Below, one piece after another: positions 1-9,179 of a stretch of 64,000 nt of DNA; positions within the stretch are counted from its first letter, which is position 1, and the number at the start of each line of letters is the position of its first letter. The notes under the pieces were generated by a model that saw nothing but the letters and a program-made list of their open reading frames with translations, did no database searches and was not told the origin of the DNA. The DNA comes from Salinivivens sp045564975. Lineage in GTDB: Bacteria > Pseudomonadota > Alphaproteobacteria > Rhodobacterales > Rhodobacteraceae. Made by a program: the position numbers and the translations under genes. The DNA is taken from contig JBJLGF010000053.1 in NCBI GenBank assembly GCA_045564975.1, forward strand, positions 27,388 through 91,387. The letters run 5' to 3'.

Positions 1-1154
1 TAAGTATTAACGGTTTCCAAGTTATTCATGTGGCGCATTATTTGAAAATCCTGTGAGATGCCATTTCCTCCGTGCATATCGCGAGACATACGAGATATAT
101 CTAGAGCCTTACCGCAATTATTTCGTTTTATAATACTTATCATTTCTGGAGAGCCTTGAGCTTCGTCCATAAGCCGGCCCACTCTCAGAGCCGCCTGAAG
201 ACCGAGAGATATCTCAGTTTGCATATCAGCCAATTTCTTCTGAAATAGCTGCGTTTGAGCTATTGGTTTATCAAATTGTTTTCGATCTAGTCCATATTGC
301 AACGCCGCGTGCCAACAAAACTCCGCTGCGCCCATAACGCCCCAGGCAATTCCATACCTGGCTCTATTAAGGCAGCCAAACGGACCCTTGAGACCTGAAA
401 CATTCGGCAATAAAGCATCATCAGAAATCTCAACATTATCCATAACGATCTCTCCGGTAACTGAAGCTCTTAACGACAATTTACCCTCTATTCTGGGGGC
501 TTTTAGGCCATTGGCACCCTTTTCAAGTATAAAACCCTTTATCTTTCCATCGTGATGTTCTGATTTTGCCCAAACTACAAATACATCTGCAATAGGCGAA
601 TTTGAAATCCACATTTTCGAACCGGAAATCCTATAGCCGCTTGCAGTTTTAACAGCCCGAGTTTTCATCGAAGCTGGATCAGACCCCGCATCTGGCTCAG
701 TTAATCCGAAACATCCAATCAGTTCACCCGTTGCCAGTTTTGGCAAGTACTTTATTCTCTGTTCCTCTGTCCCATAGGCATAGATGGGATACATGACTAA
801 GCTTGACTGAACTGACATCATAGACCGGTAACCACTATCCACACGTTCTATTTCTCTAGCGACCATTCCGTAACTTACATACCCTGCCCCAAGTCCACCG
901 TATTCCTCGGGGATGGTCGTTCCTAATAAACCCATTTCACCCATTTCTCTAAATAGTTGTGGCTCAACGGTTTCATTTTGAAAGGCTTTATTAATCCGTG
1001 GCTGTAGCTTTTCCTGTGCGAAGGTCTTACTTGCATCCCTGAGCATACGCTCTTCTTCGCTCAGCTGTTGTTCTAAGTAAAAAGGGTCAGACCAACTAAA
1101 TACTCCCAAGTCTGGGGCGTCTTTACTTTTTAAAATTGGTTTTTGCATAGTCAT
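1..1154 (-). CDS. gcdH: Glutaryl-CoA dehydrogenase, 3' end cut by window edge
   Basis: Acyl-CoA dehydrogenase family flavoenzyme that oxidatively decarboxylates glutaryl-CoA to crotonyl-CoA in lysine/tryptophan breakdown. About 384 residues can be read. The call rests on near-signature GCDH stretches: VDSGYRSMMSVQSS (substrate-binding Arg about residue 110), GCFGLTEPDAGSDP (flavin contact), LSLRASVTG and NNCGKALDIS. The reading frame runs off the window edge just after ETVNT, so the roughly 20 C-terminal residues, including the catalytic Glu of the usual YEGTHDIH motif, are not visible. Two in-frame ATGs (1154 and 1148) could serve as start. The only uncertainty is whether the unseen end is intact. 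Confidence 0.93.
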   Translation of the reverse strand, partial: MTMQKPILKSKDAPDLGVFSWSDPFYLEQQLSEEERMLRDASKTFAQEKLQPRINKAFQNETVEPQLFREMGEMGLLGTTIPEEYGGLGAGYVSYGMVAREIERVDSGYRSMMSVQSSLVMYPIYAYGTEEQRIKYLPKLATGELIGCFGLTEPDAGSDPASMKTRAVKTASGYRISGSKMWISNSPIADVFVVWAKSEHHDGKIKGFILEKGANGLKAPRIEGKLSLRASVTGEIVMDNVEISDDALLPNVSGLKGPFGCLNRARYGIAWGVMGAAEFCWHAALQYGLDRKQFDKPIAQTQLFQKKLADMQTEISLGLQAALRVGRLMDEAQGSPEMISIIKRNNCGKALDISRMSRDMHGGNGISQDFQIMRHMNNLETVNT

Positions 1155-1251
1155 TTAGCAACCTTTCAAAAGAGATGATTATTATTCACGAGTTAATTAT
1201 TACCTATATTTTTTTATATAAGATTGTTATCATGTTTTGCAAATTTTTCAC

Positions 1252-1776
1252 TTAGGGAATTTTATCTAGGTGCTTGCTAAATTCCGCTGCTCTTTCCTGA
1301 TAGTGGAGTGCGCTACCAATTAGGCTTTCTTTTGTTTCATTATCGAGCTGGCGTATAACTTTTCCTGGGGAACCCATTACCAATGAACCGTCTGGGATTA
1401 CTTTATTTTCAGTGATTAAAGATCCGGCTCCGATTAAACATCCTTTTCCAATTCGAGCTCCATTGAGGACCGTCGAACCCATACCAATAAGCGTATTTTC
1501 AGCAATGGAACAGCCGTGAAGAATTACACTGTGACCAATTGTACAATTCGTTCCAATCTTCAAAGGGAAGCCGTGGTCAGTATGCAAAACACAGTTTTCT
1601 TGTATATTGCTACCCTCTCCTAGCAGTATTTTTTCATTATCTCCTCGAAGTGTTGCCCCAAACCAAACTGAGGCCTTTTTACTTATGTCAACGTTTCCAA
1701 TTATATTGGCGTCATGTGCAACCCAAGCACTACTTTCGATCTTAGGATTATAAGTTTTAAACTTGAAAATTGGCAT
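1252..1776 (-). CDS. Gamma-class carbonic anhydrase-like hexapeptide protein (YrdA/PaaY family)
   Basis: A 174-residue left-handed beta-helix protein made of hexapeptide repeats (GNVDIS, IGTNCTIG, IGKGCLIG and others). It carries the family landmarks RGD (44-46), QEN (59-61) and three metal-ligand histidines at about 65, 82 and 87 in VLHTD and GHSVILHGC, the H-x4-H spacing expected for gamma carbonic anhydrases. Many relatives lack measurable CO2 hydration and their role is unsettled, so only fold and metal site are firm. Its ATG overlaps the gmk stop by one base (TAATG), which suggests translational coupling in a yicC-gmk operon. Confidence 0.88.
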   Translation of the reverse strand: MPIFKFKTYNPKIESSAWVAHDANIIGNVDISKKASVWFGATLRGDNEKILLGEGSNIQENCVLHTDHGFPLKIGTNCTIGHSVILHGCSIAENTLIGMGSTVLNGARIGKGCLIGAGSLITENKVIPDGSLVMGSPGKVIRQLDNETKESLIGSALHYQERAAEFSKHLDKIP

Positions 1777-2429
1777 TACCGCTCTCCAAACTCTTTAGTC
1801 AGACCACGAACAAATTCAACAACTCCTGGTTGCTGAGATAACCGCAATCTTTCTGCGGTTATAATAATTTTTAATTTTTCTTCAGTTTTATCGACGTCAT
1901 CATTAACAACAACATAATCATATTCGGGCCAATGACTTATCTCCTCAACAGACTTAGCCATCCTATTCGAAATAACTTCATCACTGTCCTGATTTCTTAA
2001 TTTTAAACGACTTTCCAATTCCTTAATGGAAGGCGGTAGAATAAAAATTGATAAAACATATTTTCCCAAACTCGAGTTTTTTATTTGCTGGCTTCCCTGC
2101 CAGTCAACATCAAATAAAACATCATTTCCGCTGTCAATTGAAGACAATACTGGAGACATAGGGCTTCCATACCAGTTACCAAACACCTCCGCGTGTTCCA
2201 GCATTTCGCCTTTCGAAGCTTTGTTTCGAAATTCTTCCTCAGAAATAAAAAAATAGTCTTTTCCGTTTTGTTCACCTTCTCGAGGTTCGCGGGTTGTAGC
2301 TGAAATCGAAAATACGCAATTTCTATCCCATGATTTAATACGCTGGGCTAATGTGGACTTTCCCGCGCCGGATGGCGAGGAAAGGATTATTAATAATCCT
2401 TTTTCATTAACTTTAGCACTACTCGACAT
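1776..2429 (-). CDS. gmk: Guanylate kinase
   Basis: Phosphorylates GMP to GDP with ATP in purine nucleotide synthesis. The P-loop SSPSGAGKSTL is near the N-terminus, followed by the GMP-binding ISATTREPREGE and GKDYFF segments, and the length (217 residues) is normal. I chose the ATG at 2429 (MSSSAKV). A GTG at 2444 would add five residues and deepen the overlap with yicC from 11 to 26 bases; neither has a clear Shine-Dalgarno. It lies between yicC and the gamma carbonic anhydrase gene with overlaps on both sides, so the three are probably one transcript. The yicC-gmk pairing is common in proteobacteria. Confidence 0.96.
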   Translation of the reverse strand: MSSSAKVNEKGLLIILSSPSGAGKSTLAQRIKSWDRNCVFSISATTREPREGEQNGKDYFFISEEEFRNKASKGEMLEHAEVFGNWYGSPMSPVLSSIDSGNDVLFDVDWQGSQQIKNSSLGKYVLSIFILPPSIKELESRLKLRNQDSDEVISNRMAKSVEEISHWPEYDYVVVNDDVDKTEEKLKIIITAERLRLSQQPGVVEFVRGLTKEFGER

Positions 2430-3315
2430 TTTGTACTTGTTCACGAAATTGATCGACTAATGTCTTCATTTCTATTCCTATTTTTGTCAGTGCGCTGTAA
2501 TGTGACTTAGAGCATATTGTATTTACTTCTCTATTCAATTCTTGAGATAGGAAATCAAGTTTCTTACCGATGCTACCTGCATAATTTAGTAAATCTTGCA
2601 TGCTTAAAAGATGAACTTTTAGGCGATCTAATTCTTCCGTAATATCCTGTTTGATTGCAATTATAGCTATTTCATGCTCAATTTTATTTTCATCTAATTG
2701 AGAATTTTCGGAAATTATTTTTTCAATTAAGGATTTGAAATTCTTTTCCAAGTGTTTTGATCTTTCAGGCAGAATTTCTTCTGCAGCTTTGTGTAGTGCC
2801 AGGATAGAGGCAAGTTTGTCAGCCAAAATTATTAGTAGTCCCTGCCCCTCCTTTTTTCTTGCTCGTAAAAGACTTTCAATCAATTCGTTTGCCTTATCAA
2901 GTATGATTGATTTCATATCATCGATGAAATTCGAGGCATTTTTGTCCTCCTCCCAAACGCCTTTGATTGTAAAAAAGTCTGAAGCTTTCAAAGGTTCCAA
3001 TGGTATATTTTTTTCATCACAAATTTTTTCTATATTTTGAATTTTTTCAAACACAGTATTTAATACCTTATCATTAAAAAAATACTCGTTTGAGAGTTTT
3101 GAATTTTGGCTTACTTTTATTTTTAAAACAACAGAGCCTCTAAATACTTTACTTGACGTAACTTGACGTAACTCGTTTTCCAATGAAGAGAGATATTCAG
3201 GAAGATAAATTTTTAAATCTAAACTCTTAGAGTTTACACTCTTTATTTCAAGATCCAACGATAGGCTTCCTACCTGGGTCGAACCAGAAGCATATCCAGT
3301 CATTGAGTTAATCAC
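2419..3315 (-). CDS. yicC: YicC family endoribonuclease
   Basis: A 298-residue YicC/YloC-type protein. Relatives act as endoribonucleases and in E. coli promote turnover of a regulatory RNA. The hallmark N-terminus INSMTGYA and the C-terminal segment with GKKLDFLSQELNRE and NTICSKS are both present. The start is a GTG at 3315, eight bases after AAAGG, which fits better than the internal ATG because family members start with M-I-x-S-M-T-G. The gene immediately precedes gmk, the usual partner. Confidence 0.93.
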   Translation of the reverse strand: MINSMTGYASGSTQVGSLSLDLEIKSVNSKSLDLKIYLPEYLSSLENELRQVTSSKVFRGSVVLKIKVSQNSKLSNEYFFNDKVLNTVFEKIQNIEKICDEKNIPLEPLKASDFFTIKGVWEEDKNASNFIDDMKSIILDKANELIESLLRARKKEGQGLLIILADKLASILALHKAAEEILPERSKHLEKNFKSLIEKIISENSQLDENKIEHEIAIIAIKQDITEELDRLKVHLLSMQDLLNYAGSIGKKLDFLSQELNREVNTICSKSHYSALTKIGIEMKTLVDQFREQVQNVE

Positions 3316-3378
3316 GCAAGCTACCTTTCAAAGAAACTAATCTTCTGTAAATTTAACATTAAGGCTCTTTTAGTTTCA

Positions 3379-4488
3379 CTATGCCAGAGATTCATTAATT
3401 ACAGATTTAATCAAATTTGGGTCGATATCACGAGCAATAAATGCTTTTCCTATTCCTTTTGTTAAAATCAAATTTAACTTTCCGTTCACCACTTTCTTAT
3501 CCTGAAACATTAATTCTACCAAGCTATCAGAATCAGGCAAAATTCCTGATATTTCTTTTATTGATTTCATCATCCCCATTTCTGAAAAGTGCTTTTTAAC
3601 CCTAACGGGATCTTCTTGTGAAGTTAACTTCATCTTTGCAGATAGATCGAAAGCTAAAATACATCCGATTGCTACTCCCTCCCCGTGCAACATACGTTCA
3701 GAATAACCAGTAGCGGCTTCAAGCGCGTGACAAAATGTATGCCCTAAGTTGAGCAGTGCCCTATCGCCATGCTCTTTTTCATCATTGATAACAATTTCTG
3801 CCTTCATTTCACATGAATGAGCCACAGCCTTAATAAGTGCCTGGGTGTCTTTTTCTTTTATCTTAGTAGAATTTTTCTCCAACCAGCAATAAAAATCATA
3901 GTCGCCCAACAAGCCGTATTTGACTACTTCACCATAACCTGCTAAGAAATCTCTCTTCTTAATCGTGTCTAAGGTAAAAATATCTGAAATAACTAATGAT
4001 GGTTGATAAAAAGCACCCACCAAATTTTTTCCATAGATGGAATTTATCCCTGTTTTGCCACCGACTGAACTATCTACTTGCGCTAAAAGTGAAGTTGGAC
4101 ACTGAATAAAACGAATACCGCGTCTTAATATTGCGGCGGCAAAACCTACAAGATCGCCTACTACACCCCCGCCCAAAGCAACTACTATGTCATTGCGTTC
4201 AATTTTACTTGCCAACATCCAATCAACCGTCATTTGGAGAGTTTTCCAAGATTTGCTTCCCTCTCCAGGATCGATCGATAATATTTTGGTTTCAACTCCC
4301 GATGCAGATAAAGCCTTAACTAGTCTAGATAGGTGAACTTTTTCTACGTTTTTATCTGTAATAATTGCTAAAAAATTACGACTTAAAATGCCTTCTAAAT
4401 AAATCGGAAAGTTAGAGATTAAGTCTTCACCAATCAAAATGTCATAGGATCTTTTATCTAGCGGCACGGTCACTTTTTTCATAGTCAA
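3379..4488 (-). CDS. aroB: 3-dehydroquinate synthase
   Basis: Second step of the shikimate pathway: converts DAHP to 3-dehydroquinate using NAD and a metal ion. The NAD-binding stretch ALGGGVVGDLVGFAA, the PTSLLAQVDSSVGGKTGIN block and metal-ligand histidines in LNLGHTFCHALE and LHGEG are all visible, at a normal length of 369 residues. Its ATG overlaps the aroK stop in an ATGA junction, the classic alphaproteobacterial aroK-aroB pair, so the two are co-translated. Confidence 0.97.
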   Translation of the reverse strand: MTMKKVTVPLDKRSYDILIGEDLISNFPIYLEGILSRNFLAIITDKNVEKVHLSRLVKALSASGVETKILSIDPGEGSKSWKTLQMTVDWMLASKIERNDIVVALGGGVVGDLVGFAAAILRRGIRFIQCPTSLLAQVDSSVGGKTGINSIYGKNLVGAFYQPSLVISDIFTLDTIKKRDFLAGYGEVVKYGLLGDYDFYCWLEKNSTKIKEKDTQALIKAVAHSCEMKAEIVINDEKEHGDRALLNLGHTFCHALEAATGYSERMLHGEGVAIGCILAFDLSAKMKLTSQEDPVRVKKHFSEMGMMKSIKEISGILPDSDSLVELMFQDKKVVNGKLNLILTKGIGKAFIARDIDPNLIKSVINESLA

Positions 4489-5027
4489 GCTCTTTCGATC
4501 AAGTCATTACGATCTAGTAAAGATTTAATTATTAATTTAGCCATCTCTTCTAAAGATGATTTATCATGAGAATCTACAATAATATCGGCCAAAGAATAAG
4601 TTTTAATTCGGTCTGTATAAATACTTCTGAGTGTTTCTTTTGGATTATGTGTTCTTAATAGTGGCCTTGTTCTTTTGTGTTTAACTCGTTTCCAAAGTGT
4701 TTCTAAATCTGCATTTAACCAAACTGAAACTCCTTGTTCTTTAATTGATGCGCGAATTTTCTTATTCATAAACGCTCCGCCGCCAGTTGCTAAAATACAG
4801 CACTTTTCACGTAATAGCCGTTTGATAATTTGATCTTCTTTGTCTCGAAAAAATTTTTCGCCATGACGCTCAAAAATTTCTGGTATCGATAATTTGGCTG
4901 CCTGTTCAATTTCAACGTCAGCATCTTTAAACGGAACATCAATAATTGATGAAACAACTTTACCTATTGCACTTTTACCGGATCCCATCATTCCGACCAG
5001 AGCGACCGTTTTTTTTAGTTCAAACAT
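4485..5027 (-). CDS. aroK: Shikimate kinase
   Basis: Phosphorylates shikimate at the 3-hydroxyl using ATP. Visible are the Walker A motif GMMGSGKSAIGK, the substrate-binding DADVEIE, FRDKE and ATGGGAF segments, and the lid arginines (KRTRPLL). The ATG at 5027 (MFELKK) gives about 180 residues. A GTG at 5045 would add six residues and lies inside an AGGTGA sequence, so the ATG is preferred though its own ribosome site is weak. It is transcribed away from the small-membrane-protein/xerD operon, leaving about 110 bases for two divergent promoters. Confidence 0.95.
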   Translation of the reverse strand: MFELKKTVALVGMMGSGKSAIGKVVSSIIDVPFKDADVEIEQAAKLSIPEIFERHGEKFFRDKEDQIIKRLLREKCCILATGGGAFMNKKIRASIKEQGVSVWLNADLETLWKRVKHKRTRPLLRTHNPKETLRSIYTDRIKTYSLADIIVDSHDKSSLEEMAKLIIKSLLDRNDLIERA

Positions 5028-5136
5028 AGTAAGTCGTATTATCACCTAAAAACACAATTACAATTGAACTTTGATATATTTGTAATAATCGTTATGATAT
5101 ACGCAACAGAGATTATGCTGAAGTGATAGTTAGTTT

Positions 5137-5289
5137 ATGGGAAAATTAATTAAATGGCTGCTTTATTTCATAGTAACAGGGATTTCTGTTCTTACAGTAT
5201 ATGCGTTTTTGGGCCCGTTGGTTTTTGGTGTTGAGTTTGAACCTCAGCAAACTCTTATTACCAACACTATAAAGCTAAATGCGAATTAG
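5137..5289 (+). CDS. Small single-pass membrane protein, unknown function
   Basis: A 50-residue ORF (MGKLIKWLLYF...) with one strongly hydrophobic segment at about residues 5-32, then a short hydrophilic tail ending KLNAN. The stop codon overlaps the next gene's ATG by 11 bases (ATGCGAATTAG), so the two are probably co-translated. I recall short proteins of this shape divergent from aroK in roseobacter-type genomes, but that is recollection, not a search. No clear Shine-Dalgarno is visible. Function unknown. Confidence 0.6.
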   Translation: MGKLIKWLLYFIVTGISVLTVYAFLGPLVFGVEFEPQQTLITNTIKLNAN

Positions 5290-6772
5290 ATATTTTTTTT
5301 ATTTTTTGTTACTGGCTTCTCCAATGGCAGCACAATCACCTTTGTCAGCTATAGATTGGCTATCTAAGGCAAACAATAAGTTTCAAAAGGGTATACTAGA
5401 AATAAAAAACGTAGATGTGGAAAAAACTAACGATATACAAGTTTCAACCTTAAACTCAAATGAGTATCAAGCGATAGGCCTACTACCAATTTATGTTACT
5501 GGAATTCCTACAACAATTTGGAGGAACTCGAGCTTTGACGACTTGGAGTATTTATTTAAAACAATGCCAACTTTTAGCTATTCACCCATCCAAGAGTTGG
5601 TGTATTCATTGCTGCTCGCTGAGGCTCGCCCACCTTTGAATGAGCCTTCAAGATATGCGTTTCTAGAGGTTCGTTTGGATAAGTTAATAAATTATGGAGC
5701 AGTAGACCCAGCAATAGCTCTCGTAGAGCGAGCGTCTCCTGTACCTGAAAGAATGATACCTCAACTTTTTGATATTTCCTTGTTATCAAGCAATAATTTT
5801 CCCATTTGTGAACCGGTTTTTCAAAATACTGAAAATCGAGAGCTTCGAGCAGAATTAATCTACTGCTATGCGCGTAAAGGTGACTGGCTAACTGCACATT
5901 TGATCCTACAAACAGAAAAAGTATTGGGTGATTTAAGTGATCATGAGATTTCATTATTAAGCAGATACTTAGAGGTCGATTTTAATGTTGATTTATCAGC
6001 TCTTTTACCGCCACCTAATTCTATTACACCTTTGGAGTATCGTTTGTATGAAGCTATTGGTGAGCCTATTCCAGCTGAATATTTACCCATCCAATACAGT
6101 CAAAGTGATTTATCTGGTGTAAATGGATGGCGGGCTCAAGTAATAGCAGCTGAGCGTTTATCATTAACTGGTGCAATACCAGAAAATCAAATCTTAGGGA
6201 TTTATACAAATCACAGCCCGGGTGCTTCAGGAAGTATGTGGGATAGGATTAAAGTTATTAATGATCTTGATGCTGCTTTAGATGATAAAGAAAATTTAGA
6301 AGAATCTTTTCAAGATGCTTGGAAAGTTTTTAAACAAACCAATCAGTTAACAGTCTTTGCAAAACTATTTGGCTTAAGTGTGTTTGAAAAAAATCTTTCT
6401 CCAAAATCAAAAAAAATTGCGGCAAATTTGTTGCTCTTAACTAATAACTTCAAATTAACAGAGGGTTATTGGGATCCAAGTGATATTCGCTTTGGTTTAA
6501 CTGCGGGTGATTTTTCTCAAGTCAAAGTATCCGATGAAACTGAAAAAATAATTTTACAAATTTTTACTGAGCCTAGTGTTCCGTTCTTAGTTGAACAGAA
6601 ACTAAATCAGGGAAAATTAGGAGAGGTTATTTTGAATGCACTTCTGCAATTTGAATTGGGAATTGAGGGTAATTTGAAAGATTTTTCAGAGAGTTTATCA
6701 ACTTTAAATTTAATAGGTCTAGAAACTACCGCTCGTCGAGCTGCTTTAACTCACTTGGTATTGAAAAAATGA
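5279..6772 (+). CDS. Exported protein of unknown function, upstream of xerD
   Basis: A 497-residue protein with a probable Sec signal peptide (basic MRIR, hydrophobic core, cleavage near SPMAAQS). The mature part is largely alpha-helical with helical-repeat character and mixed leucine/alanine-rich segments; I see no catalytic motif and recognise no named domain. It ends in an ATGA overlap with xerD and begins overlapping the 50-residue membrane protein, so the three genes form a tight operon. It is probably periplasmic or membrane-anchored. A structural or scaffold role is possible, but nothing in the sequence decides it. Confidence 0.75.
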   Translation: MRIRYFFYFLLLASPMAAQSPLSAIDWLSKANNKFQKGILEIKNVDVEKTNDIQVSTLNSNEYQAIGLLPIYVTGIPTTIWRNSSFDDLEYLFKTMPTFSYSPIQELVYSLLLAEARPPLNEPSRYAFLEVRLDKLINYGAVDPAIALVERASPVPERMIPQLFDISLLSSNNFPICEPVFQNTENRELRAELIYCYARKGDWLTAHLILQTEKVLGDLSDHEISLLSRYLEVDFNVDLSALLPPPNSITPLEYRLYEAIGEPIPAEYLPIQYSQSDLSGVNGWRAQVIAAERLSLTGAIPENQILGIYTNHSPGASGSMWDRIKVINDLDAALDDKENLEESFQDAWKVFKQTNQLTVFAKLFGLSVFEKNLSPKSKKIAANLLLLTNNFKLTEGYWDPSDIRFGLTAGDFSQVKVSDETEKIILQIFTEPSVPFLVEQKLNQGKLGEVILNALLQFELGIEGNLKDFSESLSTLNLIGLETTARRAALTHLVLKK

Positions 6773-7695
6773 ATGACAACAGACAGTTGATTGAAAAGTT
6801 CCTAGAAGCTAAGTACGCAGAAGAGGGTTTAAGTGAGAATTCAATTTTAGCATATTCAAAAGATCTGGAGAAAGTATCTATAAAAATTGGTAAGTCTCTT
6901 CTCGAGGTTACTCAAACTGAGCTCGAAAAGTATATTTTATATTTGCAAAAATTAGGGCACTCCCGATCCACTAGAGCCAGACATTTATCTTCAATTAAGC
7001 AATTTTTTAAATTTTGTATTGAATCAGGGTTTTTGATGATAGATCCATCGTCCCAACTTTCGGGTCCCAAGTTACCAAAACCATTGCCAAAAACACTCAC
7101 ATTGGAAGAAGTTGATTCATTATTGAAAGTAGCGCGGACACAGGGGCATACAGAATTTGAACGTGCTAGAAACAAGTGCTTATTGGAAGTACTTTATGCA
7201 TCAGGTATGCGTATTACTGAATTAATGTCGCTGCCCGTTGCAGCTGCTCGTGGAAAACCAAAAATGATTTTAATAAAAGGGAAAGGTAGCAAGGAAAGGC
7301 TTGTTCCATTATCACCTCCGGCAATTGAGGCGTTGGAGCACTGGCTGAAACTTAGAGATAAAAAAGAAGATATATCACTAAAATTAGGCTTGAAGCGATC
7401 AAGTTTTTTATTTCCTTCAAATAGTAAAAATGGATACCTAACTAGAAATTGGTTTTTTAATAAAATTAAATCTTGGGCAATTGAAGCGGGCGTCAAAAGA
7501 GAAAATGTTTCACCTCACACCATAAGGCATGCATTTGCTACACATCTGTTGAGTAATGGCGCTGATTTGCGGGTCATACAAACACTTCTGGGACACTCTG
7601 ACATTACAACAACTGAAATCTATACTCACATTGTTAATGACAAATTAAAAACTACTCTCGAAGAGCATCATCCTCTGTCAGTTAAAAGTAAATAA
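6769..7695 (+). CDS. xerD: Tyrosine recombinase XerD
   Basis: Site-specific recombinase that, with XerC, resolves chromosome dimers at dif. The 308-residue chain has an N-terminal SAM-like core-binding domain (about 5-90) and a catalytic domain with the full set of residues: Arg in ASGMRITEL, Lys in KGKGSKER, HTIRH, the second His in LLGHSDI and the Tyr nucleophile in TEIYTHI. Length and HTIRHAFATHLL favour a housekeeping Xer protein over a phage integrase. Translation is coupled to the preceding exported protein through an ATGA overlap. Confidence 0.92.
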   Translation: MNDNRQLIEKFLEAKYAEEGLSENSILAYSKDLEKVSIKIGKSLLEVTQTELEKYILYLQKLGHSRSTRARHLSSIKQFFKFCIESGFLMIDPSSQLSGPKLPKPLPKTLTLEEVDSLLKVARTQGHTEFERARNKCLLEVLYASGMRITELMSLPVAAARGKPKMILIKGKGSKERLVPLSPPAIEALEHWLKLRDKKEDISLKLGLKRSSFLFPSNSKNGYLTRNWFFNKIKSWAIEAGVKRENVSPHTIRHAFATHLLSNGADLRVIQTLLGHSDITTTEIYTHIVNDKLKTTLEEHHPLSVKSK

Positions 7696-7844
7696 AAATT
7701 TATGATTATATAGCTTCGAACCTTTGGAAATGTGCCATTGTCAGTTCACACTATTTTTAAAAATTTAATTACTTGTAACGTATATTGTGTTAGGCTATTT
7801 GCTCATGTTTAAATTTCTTTTTTTTTATGATAAGGTTTAAATAA

Positions 7845-9179
7845 ATGCTTTGGTTACAGTCTTTAAATTTAGACTACGCCTTCTGGTTCACTGTATTTGC
7901 AATCTTTATACTTTTGTTACTGTCAGCGTTTTTTTCTGGTAGCGAGACTGCGTTGACAGCGGCTTCTAGAGGCAAGCTTCAAACGCAAGCCGATAAAGGA
8001 TCTCGTAGTGCAGCGAGAGCATTATCAATTACAGAAGATAATGAGAGATTAATTGGCTCAGTACTATTAGGAAATAACTTGGTAAATATTCTTGCGACGT
8101 CACTAGCTACAGCTTTATTTACTAAACTAGTTGGTGAAAGTAGCGTTGCATTGGCAACTCTAGTCATGACCCTTCTCGTTTTGATTTTTGCTGAAGTGCT
8201 TCCAAAGACTTATGCGATTACAAATGCGGAACAGGCTGCTGCTAGAGTGTCTGCTCCCATTGCTCTTTTAGTCAGTATATTTGATCCGATTGTTTCAGCT
8301 GTTAGAAAATTAGTCAGAGGTATTTTATGGTTATTTGGTGTTAGAACCTCAGCTGACGAACCTATATTGGCTGTAAGAGAGGAAATAGCGGGTGCGATAT
8401 CTCTCGGTCATCTTGAGGGGGTTGTTCAAAAGGAAGACCGAGATCGAATTTTGGGAGCTCTGGATTTATCAGAACGTACAGTTGAAGAAATAATGCTGCA
8501 TCGCTCGAGTATAGAGATGATTAATTTTAACGATGAACCAAAAGAAATATTGGATCAATGTATGTCAAGTAATCATACGAGACTACCAGTATATAAAGAT
8601 GAGCCAGAAAATATTATAGGTGTGATTCACGCTAAAGATTTGGCGAGATCAATGTATAACAAAATAAGCGGTCCTGATGCATCGTTAAAAAATTTGCTAA
8701 GTTTGGACATTAGTTCTGTAATTATGAAACCTTATTTTGTTCCAGACACAACAGCTTTGGACGAACAGATGCGTCAATTTCTAAAAAGGCGCACGCACTT
8801 TGCACTAGTCGTTGATGAATATGGCAGCCTTGAGGGAATGATAACCTTAGAGGATATTTTAGAAGAAATTGTTGGTGAGATTGCAGACGAATTTGACCCA
8901 GACTCCAATGAATCAATAAAACCGGATTTGGATGGCGTATACGAGTTAGATGGAACTATGACCATCCGTGACTTAAATCGAGAGCTGGATTGGAATTTAC
9001 CAGATGAACACGCGAATACTTTGGCTGGTTTAGTTCTCCACGAAGCACAAATGATACCGGCAGTTGGCCAAGTGTTTCGTTTCCACGGTTTTCGATTTGA
9101 AGTTGCTGGAAGAGATGCTAACAGAATTACTGTTATCAGAGTTCGACCTTTGCTAAAGAAACCTTCTAAGACGGTTTAG
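7845..9179 (+). CDS. CNNM/CorC (HlyC/CorC family) membrane protein, probable ion transporter
   Basis: A 444-residue member of the CNNM/CorC family linked to magnesium or cobalt homeostasis. Order: an N-terminal DUF21 membrane domain (about 10-190, with FFSGSETALTAASRGKL and LIGSVLLGNNLVN typical of the family), a CBS-domain pair (about 205-340, with TRLPVYKDEPENIIG and VVDEYGSLEGMITLEDILEE) and a C-terminal CorC_HlyC domain. It stands alone behind 149 bases of AT-rich upstream DNA and ends convergently, overlapping the DMGDH-like gene by four bases. The transported ion cannot be told from the sequence. Confidence 0.9.
   Translation: MLWLQSLNLDYAFWFTVFAIFILLLLSAFFSGSETALTAASRGKLQTQADKGSRSAARALSITEDNERLIGSVLLGNNLVNILATSLATALFTKLVGESSVALATLVMTLLVLIFAEVLPKTYAITNAEQAAARVSAPIALLVSIFDPIVSAVRKLVRGILWLFGVRTSADEPILAVREEIAGAISLGHLEGVVQKEDRDRILGALDLSERTVEEIMLHRSSIEMINFNDEPKEILDQCMSSNHTRLPVYKDEPENIIGVIHAKDLARSMYNKISGPDASLKNLLSLDISSVIMKPYFVPDTTALDEQMRQFLKRRTHFALVVDEYGSLEGMITLEDILEEIVGEIADEFDPDSNESIKPDLDGVYELDGTMTIRDLNRELDWNLPDEHANTLAGLVLHEAQMIPAVGQVFRFHGFRFEVAGRDANRITVIRVRPLLKKPSKTV

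Noticed and set aside
6769..7695. Tyrosine recombinase as a sign of an integrated element
   Set aside because: Length, motifs and operon context fit housekeeping XerD; no att-like repeats or phage genes around it.
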